Source of the DNA: CBDHFN01 sp965262605
Lineage (GTDB): Bacteria; Pseudomonadota; Alphaproteobacteria; JASGCL01
NCBI GenBank assembly: GCA_965262605.1
Contig: CBDHFN010000003.1
Span: 1,240,001 to 1,304,000, forward strand
DNA: 64,000 bases
Direction: 5' to 3'
Positions 1 to 8,570 of the stretch are shown in pieces. A program made the translations under genes and the position numbers. The notes beneath the pieces are model-generated. The model was given only the letters and a program-made list of their open reading frames with translations, was not told where the DNA came from and ran no database searches. Position 1 is the first letter of the stretch; every line of letters starts with the position of its first letter.

Positions 1-1
1 C

Positions 2-184
2 GATACGGCGTTTGTGCCTGCGCAACGGGTCGCGGTTGTGGATACGACTGGCGCGGGTGATGGTTTCGCCGCGGGTTTCTTGTGTGGGTTAGTTCGCGGT
101 GAATCCGCCTTTGAATCTGGGGTTTTGGGGGTTAAAGTTGCTAGCGAAGTTATTGCGCATTTGGGCTCAAGATACCGAGTTTAA
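2..184 (+). CDS. PfkB-family carbohydrate/nucleoside kinase, C-terminal fragment
   Basis: Only the last 60 codons are in the window; the gene begins upstream. The frame contains the PfkB signature 2 core DTTGAGDGFAAGF, in which the last Asp is the catalytic base and GAGD forms the anion hole of ribokinase/adenosine-kinase-like enzymes. The family phosphorylates sugars or nucleosides with ATP in the cytoplasm; the substrate cannot be told from this piece. The stop codon TAA overlaps the ATG of priA by one base, so the two are probably co-transcribed. The segment is noticeably GC-richer than the genes that follow. Confidence 0.85.
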   Translation, partial: DTAFVPAQRVAVVDTTGAGDGFAAGFLCGLVRGESAFESGVLGVKVASEVIAHLGSRYRV

Positions 185-2172
185 TGGCTTACCGAATAAA
201 AATTCTTTTGCCTTTGCCGATGATTTCTGCGGCACTTGACTATTACAGCGAAGAAGAATATCCCCAAGGGAGTTTTGTGCAAGTCCCTTTTGGGCGCGGT
301 AAGTATATCGGTATAGTTTGGCATGGCGCAATTGATAAGGATTTAGCCTTAAATAAATTAAAATATATCATTAAAAAATTTGAATGCCCGCCCATGCCCA
401 TGCCAACCATGCAATTAATTGAATTTATGGCGGGATATTATATTCAACCTTTGGGGGCAATTTTGAAATTATCTTTGGTTTTGCCGGAATATTTCAATAA
501 AATGCCCAATCCGCCAGCGATTCCCAATTATTTTATTGAAGGTATTTCGTCCATTAAAACTGAACAAGACCAAGATACTGCAATCGCAACGATAAACGCG
601 AATATTACGAAACACCAATTTTGCGTGCATAGTCTTGAAGGCATCACGGGTTCGGGTAAGACTTTGGTATTTTTGCACGCGATTCGTCATGCTTGGCAAA
701 TGGGGCGTAATGTCATGGTTTTAGTGCCTGAAATCGCGCTTACTCATAATTTTATTCGGCAATTTAAAGATTTTTTTGGGGCAGAACCGCCCGTTTGGCA
801 TTCGGATATTGCAGTTTCGTTAAAGAAAAAATATTTCGGGCAAATTATATTCAAACAAACCCCCATTGTTTTTGGCGCAAGATCGGCTATGTCTTTACCG
901 CTTGACAATATTGGTTTGATAATTTTGGACGAAGAGCATGATATTCATTACAAGCAAAATCAGGGATTGCGCTATTACGCACGGGATATGGCGATAAAAC
1001 TTGCACAATATCATCAAGCTTCGGTGGTGCTAGCATCAGCCACGCCGTCCATGGAAACGAAAATGAACGCGCTTAGCAAAATTTTTGTGGAATGCGTGTT
1101 AAAATCGCGAATTAATCAAGCAAATTTGCCAAAAATTTCTATTATAGACATGAAAAAATATACGCTTGCCAAGGATAATTTTCTTAGCCCCCCGATGATT
1201 GATGCGATAAGCGCGGTGCTGGCAAAAGGCAAGCAAGCATTGGTTTTTTTGAATAAACGCGGTTATGCGCCGCTTTATTTATGCCAAAAATGCGGGTTTA
1301 AGGTTGAATGCACAGCGTGCGATTCGTTTTTAACGCATCATAAATCACCGAACCGATTGGAATGTGGGGTTTGTGCCGCGAAATATCCGATTCCGCTTTC
1401 TTGTTCGGCATGTGGCGCGGACGATAGCATGATGGCATTTGGACCGGGAATTGAAAAAATTGCCGAAGAATGCCAAAGCCGATACCCAAACGCCCGAATC
1501 GCCGTGGTAAGTTCGGATAATATCAATGATGATGAAGATTGGAGCGAATTAATTGCTAAAATTCTGAAACATGAAATTGATATTATTGTCGGCACGCAAT
1601 TATTGGCAAAAGGGCATCATTTTCCCAATTTAAATTTTGTCGGTATTGTCAGCGCGGATTCGCTTTTTTGCAACCCCGACCCAAGGGCGTTGGAGCGCGC
1701 TTTTCAATTATTGCAACAAGTCATTGGGCGCGCGGGGCGCATGGGCGATGAATCCGATGCTTTGATTCAATCATATAGCCCCCAAGAACCATTATTGCTT
1801 GATTTAGCAAACCAGCGAATACAAAATTTTTATATTGGCGAATTGCATCGGCGCGAAAGGGGCGAATTGCCACCATTTGCCCGCATGGCAAGCATTATTA
1901 TCAGTGGTAAAAATGAAAAAAATACCATGAAATTTGCCCAAAATCTTGGCGCGCTTGCCCCAAAAATTGATGGGTTTCAATTATTAGGTCCCGCCCAAGC
2001 CCCCATATATAAAATTCGCCATAATTTTCGGCTTAGATTTTTATTAAAATGCCCCAAAAAACTGCGCGTGCAAAATTTTATTTATGATTGGATTAATAAT
2101 TGCCCATTTGATTGGCGCGCCGTCAATGGCATCAAAATTGAAATTGACATTGACCCCCAAGACTTTTATTGA
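184..2172 (+). CDS. priA: Primosomal replication restart helicase PriA
   Basis: This is the superfamily 2 DNA helicase that recognises stalled forks and reloads the replisome. At 662 aa it is somewhat shorter than the usual ~730. An N-terminal 3'-DNA-binding region (about 1-100) precedes Walker A GITGSGKT (about 153-160) and the DEEH box (about 248-251). The family's inserted zinc-binding region, with eight cysteines in CxxC pairs, lies at about 366-415. It is followed by the helicase C domain with GTQLLAKGHHFPN and QVIGRAGRMGD. The start overlaps the upstream kinase stop by one base. In several alphaproteobacteria I recall priA lying next to the atpHAGDC operon; here only atpD-atpC lie downstream. 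Confidence 0.97.
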   Translation: MAYRIKILLPLPMISAALDYYSEEEYPQGSFVQVPFGRGKYIGIVWHGAIDKDLALNKLKYIIKKFECPPMPMPTMQLIEFMAGYYIQPLGAILKLSLVLPEYFNKMPNPPAIPNYFIEGISSIKTEQDQDTAIATINANITKHQFCVHSLEGITGSGKTLVFLHAIRHAWQMGRNVMVLVPEIALTHNFIRQFKDFFGAEPPVWHSDIAVSLKKKYFGQIIFKQTPIVFGARSAMSLPLDNIGLIILDEEHDIHYKQNQGLRYYARDMAIKLAQYHQASVVLASATPSMETKMNALSKIFVECVLKSRINQANLPKISIIDMKKYTLAKDNFLSPPMIDAISAVLAKGKQALVFLNKRGYAPLYLCQKCGFKVECTACDSFLTHHKSPNRLECGVCAAKYPIPLSCSACGADDSMMAFGPGIEKIAEECQSRYPNARIAVVSSDNINDDEDWSELIAKILKHEIDIIVGTQLLAKGHHFPNLNFVGIVSADSLFCNPDPRALERAFQLLQQVIGRAGRMGDESDALIQSYSPQEPLLLDLANQRIQNFYIGELHRRERGELPPFARMASIIISGKNEKNTMKFAQNLGALAPKIDGFQLLGPAQAPIYKIRHNFRLRFLLKCPKKLRVQNFIYDWINNCPFDWRAVNGIKIEIDIDPQDFY

Positions 2173-2276
2173 TTTTTTTCTTTACTTTGTATTTTGTTTA
2201 ATATAAATTTTGATTTTATTTGTGAGTTATCCGCAAAAAAATTAACAAAACTATAAAATTTCATTTTGTTTCTGCA

Positions 2277-2304
2277 TTGAAATTGCAATAATCATTTATA
2301 TTTA
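2277..2304 (+). promoter_or_regulatory. Candidate sigma70 promoter for the 53-aa ORF
   Basis: TTGAAA at 2277-2282 is followed after 16 bases by TATTTA at 2299-2304. It lies just upstream of a good ribosome-binding site (AAGGAG) and the ATG at 2322. In such AT-rich DNA the match is only moderate evidence. Confidence 0.4.
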
Positions 2305-2321
2305 ATACAAGGAGATATTAA

Positions 2322-2483
2322 ATGCAAAAAAAACTTAGTCATCGCCAAGAGCTTTTTCAGCAAATGATGAAGTTTGATGGTAAAAATATTAGTGCGAGTC
2401 TTAATAATCAAGACAGACCAAAAAATTCAACAGATTTACGCAATGCTTTTAATGCAGTTAAAAAAAGCCTTTTAAATTCATAA
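2322..2483 (+). CDS. Small hypothetical protein (53 aa)
   Basis: An open frame of 53 codons starts at ATG 2322, preceded at 2309-2314 by AAGGAG, one of the best Shine-Dalgarno matches in the window. The peptide is basic and polar, begins MQKKLSHRQELFQQMMKFDG, and has no membrane segment or cysteines. I do not recognise a family. It ends 15 bases before the next gene and could be its leader partner. The strong ribosome-binding site and own promoter support translation. Confidence 0.55.
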   Translation: MQKKLSHRQELFQQMMKFDGKNISASLNNQDRPKNSTDLRNAFNAVKKSLLNS

Positions 2484-2498
2484 AAAGCTGATTATTTT

Positions 2499-3242
2499 AT
2501 GGTTGAAGTTCAAATAAATGCTGAAAAGCATAATGAAAGATTAGGTAGTGCGCAAGATGCACTTAAAGCAGTTATGGATTATGTTGCAAAAGATGAGTTA
2601 TTAAATAATTTAGTAGTAAAATATAATATAACACAAAATATGAACAATGATGATTGGGATAAATATTTGCGTTATCATTGGGGAATAATTGAAGGCGTGC
2701 GAATAATAAATGATAAAAATAAAAAGCACTATTTGCAAACACCTAAAACAATTACGGCAATGATAGTGGCGTTTTGCCATTTTGGCAATACTTTTTTTGC
2801 AAATAGTGAAAAAATTAATCCGAATAAAGAAATGCTAGATTGTTTATTACAATTACATTGTAAATTTTTTTGGTTTAATTTGTTTGTACAGACATTGTCG
2901 GATATTGGTATTTATAATAATTACCAATCTGATTCAAGTGAATATGAAAATATAGCGAAGGAATTAAAAGAAAAATTTCAATTTATAGAAGAAAAATTTT
3001 GCCAAGATTTAAGTTTTTTATTAAAAGATTATGTTGAAAAAAATAAAACAACAATAAATAATCACACCAAATTTATAAATATTTCATCATTTCATTATAT
3101 TTATTGTTTTATTAATGGGATTCATAACGCAATATGCGCGCATTATGGGGTAATATTTCCCAACGAAAATGATAATTTTAATGATAATATTGCTGATAAA
3201 GATACGAAATTTATTATTTGTGAAACCATTGAAATAAGATAA
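2499..3242 (+). CDS. Hypothetical protein (247 aa)
   Basis: Unrecognised soluble protein rich in Asn, Lys, Ile and Phe, with markedly AT-rich codons compared with priA and atpD. No signal peptide or clear membrane helix is visible. The middle has a cysteine- and aromatic-rich stretch (about 110-135) and the C-terminal third has a CxxxG..NAICAHYG segment. It follows the 53-aa ORF by 15 bases and has no obvious ribosome-binding site, so it may be translated by coupling. The pair occupies the space where other alphaproteobacteria often carry atpHAG. It could be an acquired gene; no function is proposed. Confidence 0.6.
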   Translation: MVEVQINAEKHNERLGSAQDALKAVMDYVAKDELLNNLVVKYNITQNMNNDDWDKYLRYHWGIIEGVRIINDKNKKHYLQTPKTITAMIVAFCHFGNTFFANSEKINPNKEMLDCLLQLHCKFFWFNLFVQTLSDIGIYNNYQSDSSEYENIAKELKEKFQFIEEKFCQDLSFLLKDYVEKNKTTINNHTKFINISSFHYIYCFINGIHNAICAHYGVIFPNENDNFNDNIADKDTKFIICETIEIR

Positions 3243-3655
3243 TTAAGCCGATTTTTATTAATGAAAGGTTTTACAAATATTTTTGCCCCGCATAATTTCT
3301 ATTTGCTTTATAACTGCGTCATGATTCTATTTTGAAATTATTTGTTAATTTTAAAATTATACCCTTATTTCTCATTTTATAAAGATAAAAAAAATTTAAG
3401 ACCCGAAGCGAAGAGTAGGGAGGCGCGTAGCAGCCAATTTCTTTCAATTCTAATTCAGCGAAGCGTTTATAAAAAAAATTTTGCTAAAAAAACTCATTAC
3501 CACAAATGCCAATACAACCAAACCCATGGCGACAATTAATTTTAGCAACTTTGATGCATAATTTTGGGGGAATGTCTTGGAAAATTACCAAATTGTGTTT
3601 TAATGGCTTCAAATTTTGTGGTCAAAAATAATTTCCAAAAAAAATAAAAAAAGAC
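3243..3655 (+). other. Intergenic region of ~410 bp without a supported gene
   Basis: No convincing coding region. A 65-codon frame at 3342-3539 has no ribosome-binding site and an atypical composition. A locally G-rich patch at about 3401-3475, containing two AGCGAAG-like motifs and GGCGCG, stands out against the AT-rich flanks and might be a small repeat element; I saw no second copy in the window. The right end leads into the atpD promoter. Confidence 0.5.
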
Positions 3656-3684
3656 TTGACAAATTTTTAAAATCCCAATATTGA
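3656..3684 (+). promoter_or_regulatory. Promoter of atpD-atpC
   Basis: A perfect -35 TTGACA (3656-3661) is followed after 17 bases by TATTGA (3679-3684), 39 bases upstream of the atpD ATG. It shows that atpD is the first gene of its own transcription unit here rather than the fourth gene of an atpHAGDC operon. Confidence 0.6.
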
Positions 3685-3722
3685 CATGCAAGTATTTTGA
3701 ATATTATTTAAGGAGTATATCC

Positions 3723-5156
3723 ATGGCAAAAGCCGCAAAAAAATCCATGCAAAACGGCAAAATTACCCAAATTTTGGGCGCAGTTGTTGATGTTAGTTTT
3801 GAAGGAACTTTACCATCAATTTTAAATGCTGTATATACCGATAACCACGGACATAAGCTTTATTTTGAAGTCGCCCAGCATTTAGGCGAAAAAACGGTCC
3901 GTTGTATTGCAATGGACAGCACCGAAGGGCTTACCCGTGGGCAAGAAGTTTTTGATACGGGCGCACCCATTACAGTGCCAGTGGGTCCAGAGACTTTGGG
4001 ACGGATATTAAATGTGGTTGGCGAACCAGTAGATGACCGCGGTCCTGTGAATACAAAAATGTCTTTGCCGATTCATCGTTCGGCACCTGATTATTTGGAA
4101 CAATCAACCGATAACGAAGTTTTAGTGACGGGCATTAAAGTTATTGACTTATTAACTCCCTATCCAAAAGGCGGTAAAATCGGCTTGTTCGGTGGTGCGG
4201 GCGTGGGTAAAACCGTGCTTATCATGGAATTAATTAATAATATTGCCAAAGGACATGGCGGTTATTCAGTTTTTGCAGGGGTTGGCGAACGCACCCGTGA
4301 AGGCAACGACTTATACCATGAAATGATGGAATCAGGCGTGATTAAACCCGATGGCGAATCAAAAGTTACCTTGGTTTATGGGCAAATGAATGAACCACCG
4401 GGTGCCCGTTCACGCGTGGCTTTAACTGGTTTGACGCAAGCCGAATATTTCCGTGACCAAGAAGGGCAAGATGTGTTGTTTTTCGTGGATAATATCTTCC
4501 GCTTTACCCAAGCTGGTTCAGAAGTTTCGGCTTTATTAGGGCGCATGCCTTCTGCTGTGGGCTATCAGCCGACTTTGGCAACCGACATGGGCGCGATGCA
4601 AGAGCGAATCACTTCAACCAAAAAAGGCTCTATTACTTCGGTGCAAGCCGTTTATGTGCCAGCTGATGACTTGACTGACCCTGCGCCAGCAACGACTTTC
4701 GCGCACTTGGACGCAACCACCGTGCTTTCACGGCAAATTGCGGAATTAGGGATTTATCCCGCAGTGGATCCATTGGATTCAACCAGCCGTATTTTAGAAC
4801 CCGCTGTTGTTGGCTTGGAACATTATAATATTGCACGCAAAGTGCAACAAACCTTGCAATCTTATAAGAATCTTCAAGAAATTATCGCGATTTTGGGTAT
4901 GGACGAATTATCCGAAGAAGATAAAATCACCGTGGCACGGGCGCGTAAATTACAACGATTCTTATCGCAACCTTTCCATGTTGCCGAAGTATTCACGGGT
5001 AAACCCGGTAAATTCGTGCAAATTGAAGATACGATTAAAGGATTCAAAGGCATTGTTAATGGCGATTATGATGATATTCCAGAAGCCGCATTTTATATGG
5101 TCGGCACAATTGAAGAAGCATTGGAAAAAGCCAAAGAAATGTCAAAAGTCGCTTAA
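3723..5156 (+). CDS. atpD: ATP synthase F1 subunit beta
   Basis: Catalytic subunit of the F1Fo ATP synthase at the inner membrane, 477 aa from the chosen start, typical for the family. Walker A GGAGVGKT lies at about residues 156-163. The GERTREGNDLYHEM region, the FFVDNIFRFTQAGSEVSALLGR region with Walker B, and the catalytic DDLTDPAPATTFAHLDATT segment are all intact. A longer frame opens at TTG 3681, but that TTG lies inside the -10 box. ATG 3723 follows AAGGAGTATATCC and gives the usual N-terminus. atpC follows after 14 bases, but atpH, atpA and atpG are absent upstream. Confidence 0.98.
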   Translation: MAKAAKKSMQNGKITQILGAVVDVSFEGTLPSILNAVYTDNHGHKLYFEVAQHLGEKTVRCIAMDSTEGLTRGQEVFDTGAPITVPVGPETLGRILNVVGEPVDDRGPVNTKMSLPIHRSAPDYLEQSTDNEVLVTGIKVIDLLTPYPKGGKIGLFGGAGVGKTVLIMELINNIAKGHGGYSVFAGVGERTREGNDLYHEMMESGVIKPDGESKVTLVYGQMNEPPGARSRVALTGLTQAEYFRDQEGQDVLFFVDNIFRFTQAGSEVSALLGRMPSAVGYQPTLATDMGAMQERITSTKKGSITSVQAVYVPADDLTDPAPATTFAHLDATTVLSRQIAELGIYPAVDPLDSTSRILEPAVVGLEHYNIARKVQQTLQSYKNLQEIIAILGMDELSEEDKITVARARKLQRFLSQPFHVAEVFTGKPGKFVQIEDTIKGFKGIVNGDYDDIPEAAFYMVGTIEEALEKAKEMSKVA

Positions 5157-5170
5157 TTTAAGGATATGGT

Positions 5171-5590
5171 ATGAATAACCCAAGTCAAATACAATTAGTC
5201 ATTGTTAGCCCCGAAAAAGAAGTGCTTAATATTGCCGTGGAAATGGCGATTATCCCCGGGGCAGATGGTGATTTAGGTATTTTGGCGGGGCATAGTGCCG
5301 TTATAACTTCGTTAAGATGCGGCGAATTAGTCGTTTATAACGATAAAAAACCGCAAATGCGCTTATTCTTGACGGGTGGTTTAGCAGAAATTAGCCCCGA
5401 TAAAATTTCTGTTTTAGCAGAAAATATCACGGATTTAGCGAAATTAAACCAAGAATCGCTAAATATGGAAATTGCCCAATATCAAAAATTGCTTGAAATT
5501 TCTGATGAAATGGGTAAAAATAACGCCCAAATAAATCTTGATAATGCAATTTTAAAATCGCAAATTTTTCAAAAATCATCGTATAATTAA
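5171..5590 (+). CDS. atpC: ATP synthase F1 subunit epsilon
   Basis: 139-aa central-stalk subunit that couples rotation and can inhibit ATP hydrolysis. The N-terminal beta-sandwich is typical: QIQLVIVSPEKEVL, then IIPGADGDLGILAGHSAVITSL (residues about 27-48). A short C-terminal helical region follows (about 90-139). It starts 14 bases after atpD behind an AAGGATAT ribosome-binding site and is certainly in the same operon. Confidence 0.95.
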   Translation: MNNPSQIQLVIVSPEKEVLNIAVEMAIIPGADGDLGILAGHSAVITSLRCGELVVYNDKKPQMRLFLTGGLAEISPDKISVLAENITDLAKLNQESLNMEIAQYQKLLEISDEMGKNNAQINLDNAILKSQIFQKSSYN

Positions 5591-5623
5591 TTGAATATGC
5601 AATCATTAAAAAATTGACTTTTT

Positions 5624-5652
5624 TTAAATTTTTTGTTATTTGTTTTTTTCAA
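5624..5652 (+). promoter_or_regulatory. Candidate promoter for the hydrolase-pgk-cobM operon
   Basis: TTGACT (5624-5629), 17-base spacer, TATTTG (5647-5652). It sits in the 121-bp gap after atpC, 60 bases upstream of the hydrolase ATG, which has its own AAGGGA ribosome-binding site. Confidence 0.4.
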
Positions 5653-5711
5653 GTTTTGCTTAACCAGCAATGCAAACTTAAAAATCAGGGAATATATTTA
5701 AGGGAAAACGA

Positions 5712-6455
5712 ATGCCAGAAGTAATTTTTACAGGTCCAGAAGGCAAGCTTGAAGGGCGATATATCCAAGGTCGCACCGAAGATTCCCCCGTTGCGTTGAT
5801 TTTACACCCGCATCCCTTAGATGGCGGCACGATGAATAATAAAGTTGTGTATAATTTATTTCATATTTTTGCCAAGCGCGGTTTTGCCGTTTTACGATTT
5901 AATTTTCGGGGAGTGGGCAAATCAGAAGGCGTATTTTCCAAAGCCGAAGGCGTTTTAGCCGATGCCGCCACCGCAATTGATTGGTTGCAAAAACAAAATA
6001 ATTATGGCAAAAAATGCTGGATAGCTGGTTTTTCTTATGGTTCATATGTTGCGATGCAATTATTAATGCGCCGACCTGAATTTCACCGATTTATTGCGGT
6101 TGCGCCGACTCCAAATTTATGGGATTTTTCGTTTTTATCGCCATGCCCAACTTCTGGTTTAGTCTTGCACGCGTCAGAGGATCAATTTGTTAATTTAGAA
6201 GTGCAATCAAAATTCGTGGAAAAATTAAAATCGCAAAAAAATATCAATGTCGGTTTTGAAGTCATGCATGGCGCGAATCATTTTTTTACAAACCATATGG
6301 CACCAATGCAAGAATTAGTCGGCAATTATATTGATGCGCAAATGGCAATTATTGAAAATTCCCAAGATAAAATTAACCCTGATAGTGAAGAAGATGATGA
6401 TTATTATCAAAAAATCCGTGAATTAGATGTCCAAGAGGATGATGAAGATGAATAA
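5712..6455 (+). CDS. Alpha/beta hydrolase (COG2945-type)
   Basis: 247 aa, alpha/beta-hydrolase fold. ALILHPHPLDGGTMNNKVV near residue 30-48 is the HPHP..GG signature of the conserved proteobacterial COG2945 group. The nucleophile elbow reads GFSYGS (about 112-117), and a conserved His lies in HGANHFF (about 196-202). The physiological substrate of the group is unknown. The C-terminal 25 residues form a very acidic tail (DSEEDDD, ending QEDDEDE) that is not part of the core fold. The 3' end overlaps the pgk start by 8 bases, so translation is likely coupled. Confidence 0.9.
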   Translation: MPEVIFTGPEGKLEGRYIQGRTEDSPVALILHPHPLDGGTMNNKVVYNLFHIFAKRGFAVLRFNFRGVGKSEGVFSKAEGVLADAATAIDWLQKQNNYGKKCWIAGFSYGSYVAMQLLMRRPEFHRFIAVAPTPNLWDFSFLSPCPTSGLVLHASEDQFVNLEVQSKFVEKLKSQKNINVGFEVMHGANHFFTNHMAPMQELVGNYIDAQMAIIENSQDKINPDSEEDDDYYQKIRELDVQEDDEDE

Positions 6456-7650
6456 AATATCCGCCTGTCCCCCTGAATTAATTGCCAAAAAAACAATTAT
6501 TATCCGCACCGATTGCAATGTTCCTTTGGATAAAAAAAGCGGGCAAATCGCCGATATTACAAGGCTGGAAAGAATTATTCCGACTATTAAATTTTATTGT
6601 GATTTAGGGGCAAAATTAGTTATTTGCTCGCATTTTGGCAGACCCGATGGGCAAAAAATCCCCAGCATGTCATTAAAAATTGTGGCGGATAAATTATCAC
6701 AACTTATGGGTAAAGAAATTTTATTTCATGATGATTGCATTGGCGAAGAATTGCAAAATAAAATCCAAAATATGCCTTTTGGGCAAGCAATCATGGCGGA
6801 AAATTTACGATTTTATGCACAAGAAGAAGCGAATGATGCAAAATTTGCTCAATCTTTGGCGAAATTGGGTGATATTTATGTTAATGATGCGTTTAGCTGT
6901 TCGCATCGCGCCCATGCGTCCATCAGTGCCATAACTGATTATTTGCCATCATTTGCGGGTCCATCGTTATTGGCGGAGATTCAAGCGCTTGAATCGGCTT
7001 TGGAACACCCCAAACGCCCATCGGTTGCTATCGTAGGCGGGGCGAAAATATCCACGAAAATATCCGTATTAAAATTTTTAATTGCCAAAGTTGACACTAT
7101 CATTATCGGTGGTGGCATGGCGAATAATTTTTATTTGGCGCAAGGTTATGATGTCGGCAAAAGCTTAGTTGAAGCTGATGCTGTTGGTTTAGCGTCTGAA
7201 ATTTTGACCCTTGCCAAGCAAAAAAATTGCCGCATTTATTGCCCCGAAGATTTTATTATTGCCAAAGAATTTGCGGCAAATTCCGAACATTATTCGGCAA
7301 ATCTTGGCGATAAGGTTGATGGTATGATTTTAGATGCAGGCAAAGCAAGCATTAAAACAATGCAAGAAATTTGCAGCAATGCCAAAACTTTATTATGGAA
7401 TGGACCTTTGGGTGCTTTTGAGCTTGACCCTTTTCATCAAGCGACCTATGATTTAGCAAAATTTGTGGCGCATCAAACAAAAAACGGCAAGCTTATCAGT
7501 ATAGCAGGGGGGGGCGATACGGTTTCCGCCCTTAATAATGCGGGGGTAAGCGATGATTTTTCGTATATCTCCACCGCAGGTGGCGCGTTTTTAGAATGGC
7601 TTGAAGGTATTGAACTGCCGGGCATTAAAGCATTAAGAAAGCAACAATAA
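6448..7650 (+). CDS. pgk: Phosphoglycerate kinase
   Basis: Glycolytic enzyme that transfers phosphate from 1,3-bisphosphoglycerate to ADP. 400 aa from the chosen start. Visible motifs include IIRTDCNVPL with the substrate-binding Arg/Asp, SHFGRP, ENLRFY, NDAFSCSHRAHAS, VGGAKISTK (about 193-201) and the C-terminal GGGDTVSAL nucleotide loop. An upstream in-frame ATG at 6427 gives an odd SKRMMKM extension inside the hydrolase gene; ATG 6448, preceded by CAAGAGGA, fits the family better. The stop overlaps the cobM start by one base. Confidence 0.97.
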   Translation: MNKISACPPELIAKKTIIIRTDCNVPLDKKSGQIADITRLERIIPTIKFYCDLGAKLVICSHFGRPDGQKIPSMSLKIVADKLSQLMGKEILFHDDCIGEELQNKIQNMPFGQAIMAENLRFYAQEEANDAKFAQSLAKLGDIYVNDAFSCSHRAHASISAITDYLPSFAGPSLLAEIQALESALEHPKRPSVAIVGGAKISTKISVLKFLIAKVDTIIIGGGMANNFYLAQGYDVGKSLVEADAVGLASEILTLAKQKNCRIYCPEDFIIAKEFAANSEHYSANLGDKVDGMILDAGKASIKTMQEICSNAKTLLWNGPLGAFELDPFHQATYDLAKFVAHQTKNGKLISIAGGGDTVSALNNAGVSDDFSYISTAGGAFLEWLEGIELPGIKALRKQQ

Positions 7651-8393
7651 TGACAATTTATTTTATTGGGGCTGGACCCGGTGCCCCTGATTTAATCACT
7701 TTGCGCGGACTTAAATATATTCAGCAATGCCCGTTATGCCTATATGCTGGCTCATTAGTGCCCGAACAAGTTGTCGCACAATCACCCAAGGCAATTGATA
7801 CCGCGCCAATGGTATTATCCGAAATTATTGGCTATATGCAAGAGGCGCATGCCAAAGGGCAAGATGTCGCAAGGGTGCATTCGGGCGACCCAAGCATTTA
7901 TGGCGCGATTGGCGAACAAATGCGGGCATTGGATAAATTAAATATAAATTATGAGGTATGCCCGGGCGTGCCGTCTTTCGCCGCTTCGGCTTCGGTTATT
8001 AAAAAAGAATTAACTTTGGCGGGGCAATCGCAATCCATCGTTATTACCCGCTTAACTTCACGCGCGTCGCCCATGCCCGAATCCGAAGATTTAGAAAATT
8101 TTGCAAAAACCAAGGCAACTTTGGCAATACATTTATCTATCAATAACCTAGCCAATGTGTTAAAAAAATTAATTCCTTATTATGGCGAAGAATGCCCGTG
8201 TGCGATTATATACCGCGCAACTTGGGACGATGAATTAATATTGCAAGGCACTTTGGCAACGATTCGCCCCATGGTGAAATCTGCGAAAATTACCCGAACC
8301 GCTATGATTTTAGTCGGGCAAGTGCTTGCCTTGCATGATTTTCAAGATTCCGCGCTTTATTCCCCTGACCATACGCATATATTGCGCAAGTGA
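7650..8393 (+). CDS. cobM: Precorrin-4 C11-methyltransferase
   Basis: 247 aa, tetrapyrrole (corrin/porphyrin) methylase fold. N-terminal YFIGAGPGAPDLITLRG, the middle VHSGDPSIYGAIGEQ and VCPGVPSFAASAS are diagnostic for CobM/CbiF, which methylates C-11 of precorrin-4 with SAM during cobalamin synthesis. It is coupled to pgk by a one-base overlap. No other cobalamin gene is in the window, so the pathway is either scattered or incomplete. About 175 bp of AT-rich spacer with no gene separates it from the convergent glycan island. Confidence 0.93.
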   Translation: MTIYFIGAGPGAPDLITLRGLKYIQQCPLCLYAGSLVPEQVVAQSPKAIDTAPMVLSEIIGYMQEAHAKGQDVARVHSGDPSIYGAIGEQMRALDKLNINYEVCPGVPSFAASASVIKKELTLAGQSQSIVITRLTSRASPMPESEDLENFAKTKATLAIHLSINNLANVLKKLIPYYGEECPCAIIYRATWDDELILQGTLATIRPMVKSAKITRTAMILVGQVLALHDFQDSALYSPDHTHILRK

Positions 8394-8570
8394 TTATAGA
8401 TTGAATAATTTGCAATCGGGGGGAGCTATTGCGTTTAAAAATAATTTTTTAACTTTCGCCCCAAATAATAATATAATTATATTGGTATGTAAGTGGTTCT
8501 TCCGCGATTATGCGGCATTTATGGGGGATAATTTGTGAAATTTCTTCAAATGTGTATGGCTTGTTTTATT

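Noticed and set aside
3342..3539. 65-codon frame before atpD
   Set aside because: No ribosome-binding site, atypical composition and no recognisable motif.
8470..8483. 14-bp palindrome AATATAATTATATT between cobM and the FkbM gene
   Set aside because: It consists only of A and T in AT-rich DNA and has no T-run or promoter context; chance is a sufficient explanation.
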